Shown here piece after piece: positions 22,288 to 23,101 of a DNA stretch of 23,101 bases (within the stretch, counting starts at the first letter, position 1; each line of letters begins with the position of its first letter). Both the position numbers and the translations under genes were made by a program. The stretch is taken from positions 5,184 to 28,284 of the forward strand of contig DGSN01000016.1 of NCBI GenBank assembly GCA_002393575.1, read 5' to 3'. Below the pieces are notes generated by a model that was given only the letters and a program-made list of their open reading frames with translations, had not been told where the DNA came from and made no database searches. Source of the stretch: Prevotellaceae bacterium UBA4361. GTDB taxonomy: Bacteria > Bacteroidota > Bacteroidia > Bacteroidales > Bacteroidaceae.

Positions 22288-22397
22288 ATTTCTTTTCTTT
22301 GTTTAAGTGACTCCCCCACCCTTTAGCAGCCGCGACCGCAGAAAGGAAAGATGCGGTCCAAAAAAATTCGGGCGGGATTGTCTGCAAAAAATAATAA
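22288..22397 (-). promoter_or_regulatory. Structured rpsK-rpsD spacer, candidate S4 leader RNA
   Basis: In the minus-strand RNA, an inner hairpin pairs GACCGCA with TGCGGTC (plus-strand arms 22334-22340 and 22352-22358, 11-base loop). A G/C-rich outer stem is possible between the CCCGCCC-type segment (plus strand about 22370-22376) and GGGTGGG (about 22315-22322). Seven U precede the inner hairpin instead of following it, so it is not an intrinsic terminator. Ribosomal-protein leaders upstream of rpsD have, as I recall, been proposed in Bacteroidia; I could not check this. The location, isolation and nested fold make S4 autoregulation a fair inference. Confidence 0.5.
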
Positions 22398-22787
22398 TTA
22401 AACTCTTCTTCTCTTTGGAGGACGACATCCGTTGTGTGGAAGTGGAGTAACATCGATAATCTCTGTTACCTCGATGCCTGCACCGTGTACGCCACGGATA
22501 GCTGCTTCACGACCCTGACCAGGACCTTTCACATAGGCAACGACTTTGCGGAGACCGAGATCGAATGCTACCTTTGCACAATCCGCTGCTGCTTGCTGAG
22601 CTGCGTATGGAGTGTTCTTCTTTGAGCCACGGAAACCCATCTTACCTGCTGAAGACCAAGAAATGGCTTGACCTTCACTGTTTGCCAAAGTAACAATGAT
22701 ATTGTTGAACGACGAGTGAACATGAAGCTGTCCCTGTGCGCTAACCTTGACAACTCTCTTCTTTGCAGAAGTTGTTTTCTTTGCCAT
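22398..22787 (-). CDS. rpsK: 30S ribosomal protein S11
   Basis: The 129-residue uS11 is a platform protein of the small subunit that contacts 16S rRNA near the mRNA exit region. It has the family signature from LHVHSSFNNIIVTLAN through SSAGKMGFRGSKKNTPYAAQ to the very conserved ending HNGCRPPKRRRV. Length is normal. It starts 9 bases after the rpsM stop and is followed by the unusual 110-base gap before rpsD. Confidence 0.99.
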   Translation of the reverse strand: MAKKTTSAKKRVVKVSAQGQLHVHSSFNNIIVTLANSEGQAISWSSAGKMGFRGSKKNTPYAAQQAAADCAKVAFDLGLRKVVAYVKGPGQGREAAIRGVHGAGIEVTEIIDVTPLPHNGCRPPKRRRV

Positions 22788-22796
22788 ATACGATTA

Positions 22797-23101
22797 TTAT
22801 TTAGTAGCTTTTTTCTTATTTGCAACAGTCTTCTTCTTACCCTTGCGAGTACGAGCATTGTTCTTCGTGCTCTGACCGCGTACAGGAAGACCAATACGGT
22901 GACGGATACCACGATAGCAACCGATATCCATCAGGCGCTTGATGTTGAGCTGGATTTCTGAACGGAGGTCACCTTCTACCTTGTACTCAGCACCGATGAC
23001 TTCACGAATCTTACCGGCCTGCTCGTCAGTCCAGTCCTTAACTTTAATGTCCTTGTCAACTCCAGCCTTTTCTAATATCTTGGCTGAGCTACTGCGTCCG
23101 A
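22797..23101 (-). CDS. rpsM: 30S ribosomal protein S13 (5' end outside window)
   Basis: The C-terminal 101 or so residues of uS13, read from the window edge to a TAA at 22797-22799. The visible protein begins GRSSSAKILEKAGVDKD and contains VEGDLRSEIQLNIKRLMD and CYRGIRHRIGLPVRGQ, then STKNNARTRKGKKK and a Lys-rich end. S13 lies in the small-subunit head and touches the large subunit and the P-site tRNA. The start codon, about 25 residues further upstream, is off the window. It is the promoter-proximal gene of those seen here. Confidence 0.97.
   Translation of the reverse strand, partial: GRSSSAKILEKAGVDKDIKVKDWTDEQAGKIREVIGAEYKVEGDLRSEIQLNIKRLMDIGCYRGIRHRIGLPVRGQSTKNNARTRKGKKKTVANKKKATK

Noticed and set aside
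22334..22358. Hairpin between rpsK and rpsD as a terminator
   Set aside because: On the transcribed strand the U-run comes before the stem, not after it, and the downstream genes rpsD, rpoA and rplQ continue the operon.

Overview
The window reads as chromosomal DNA from a Bacteroidota bacterium, most likely order Bacteroidales and probably a Prevotella relative. The reasons are the SusC/SusD pairs, the lipoprotein signal peptides ending in a Ser-Cys lipobox, the absence of purine-rich Shine-Dalgarno sites, promoter boxes of the Bacteroidetes type (TTTG and TAnnTTTG), and an rpsM-rpsK-rpsD-rpoA-rplQ cluster. The genus is an inference. Every convincing gene lies on the minus strand, so the biological order runs from high to low coordinates.

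Region 1 (23101 to about 20128): the distal part of the alpha ribosomal operon. It holds rpsM (S13, start outside the window), rpsK (S11), rpsD (S4), rpoA (RNA polymerase alpha) and rplQ (L17), closed by a clear intrinsic terminator. Gene spacings are 3-12 bases, except for a 110-base gap before rpsD that can fold into a nested hairpin and may be a ribosomal-protein leader RNA.

Region 2 (about 20030 to 17899): a single gene with its own promoter and terminator. It encodes an exported CotH-kinase-fold protein with an extra C-terminal beta-rich domain.

Region 3 (17898 to 17406): 0.5 kb without a gene. It contains a cluster of three copies of a near-palindromic 10-mer, a probable Bacteroidetes promoter, and a 5' leader of about 210 bases for the next operon.

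Region 4 (17405 to 28): one apparent operon of seven genes. The order is Fas1x4 lipoprotein, SusC, SusD, Fas1x2 lipoprotein, Fas1x2 lipoprotein, SusC, SusD. Six of the genes are 8-32 bases from their neighbour. The last gap, between the second SusC and SusD, is 133 bases and holds a large imperfect inverted repeat. No glycoside hydrolase, lyase, sulfatase, peptidase or regulator is visible. The layout resembles two [Fas1 lipoprotein-SusC-SusD] triplets around an additional Fas1 lipoprotein, about eight fasciclin domains in all. The likely picture is two TonB-dependent outer-membrane import channels with SusD lids, served by surface fasciclin lipoproteins that take the place normally held by surface glycan-binding proteins. 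The substrate is unknown. The last SusD gene carries four tandem 7-base units inside its signal-peptide codons, which makes it a candidate for phase variation.
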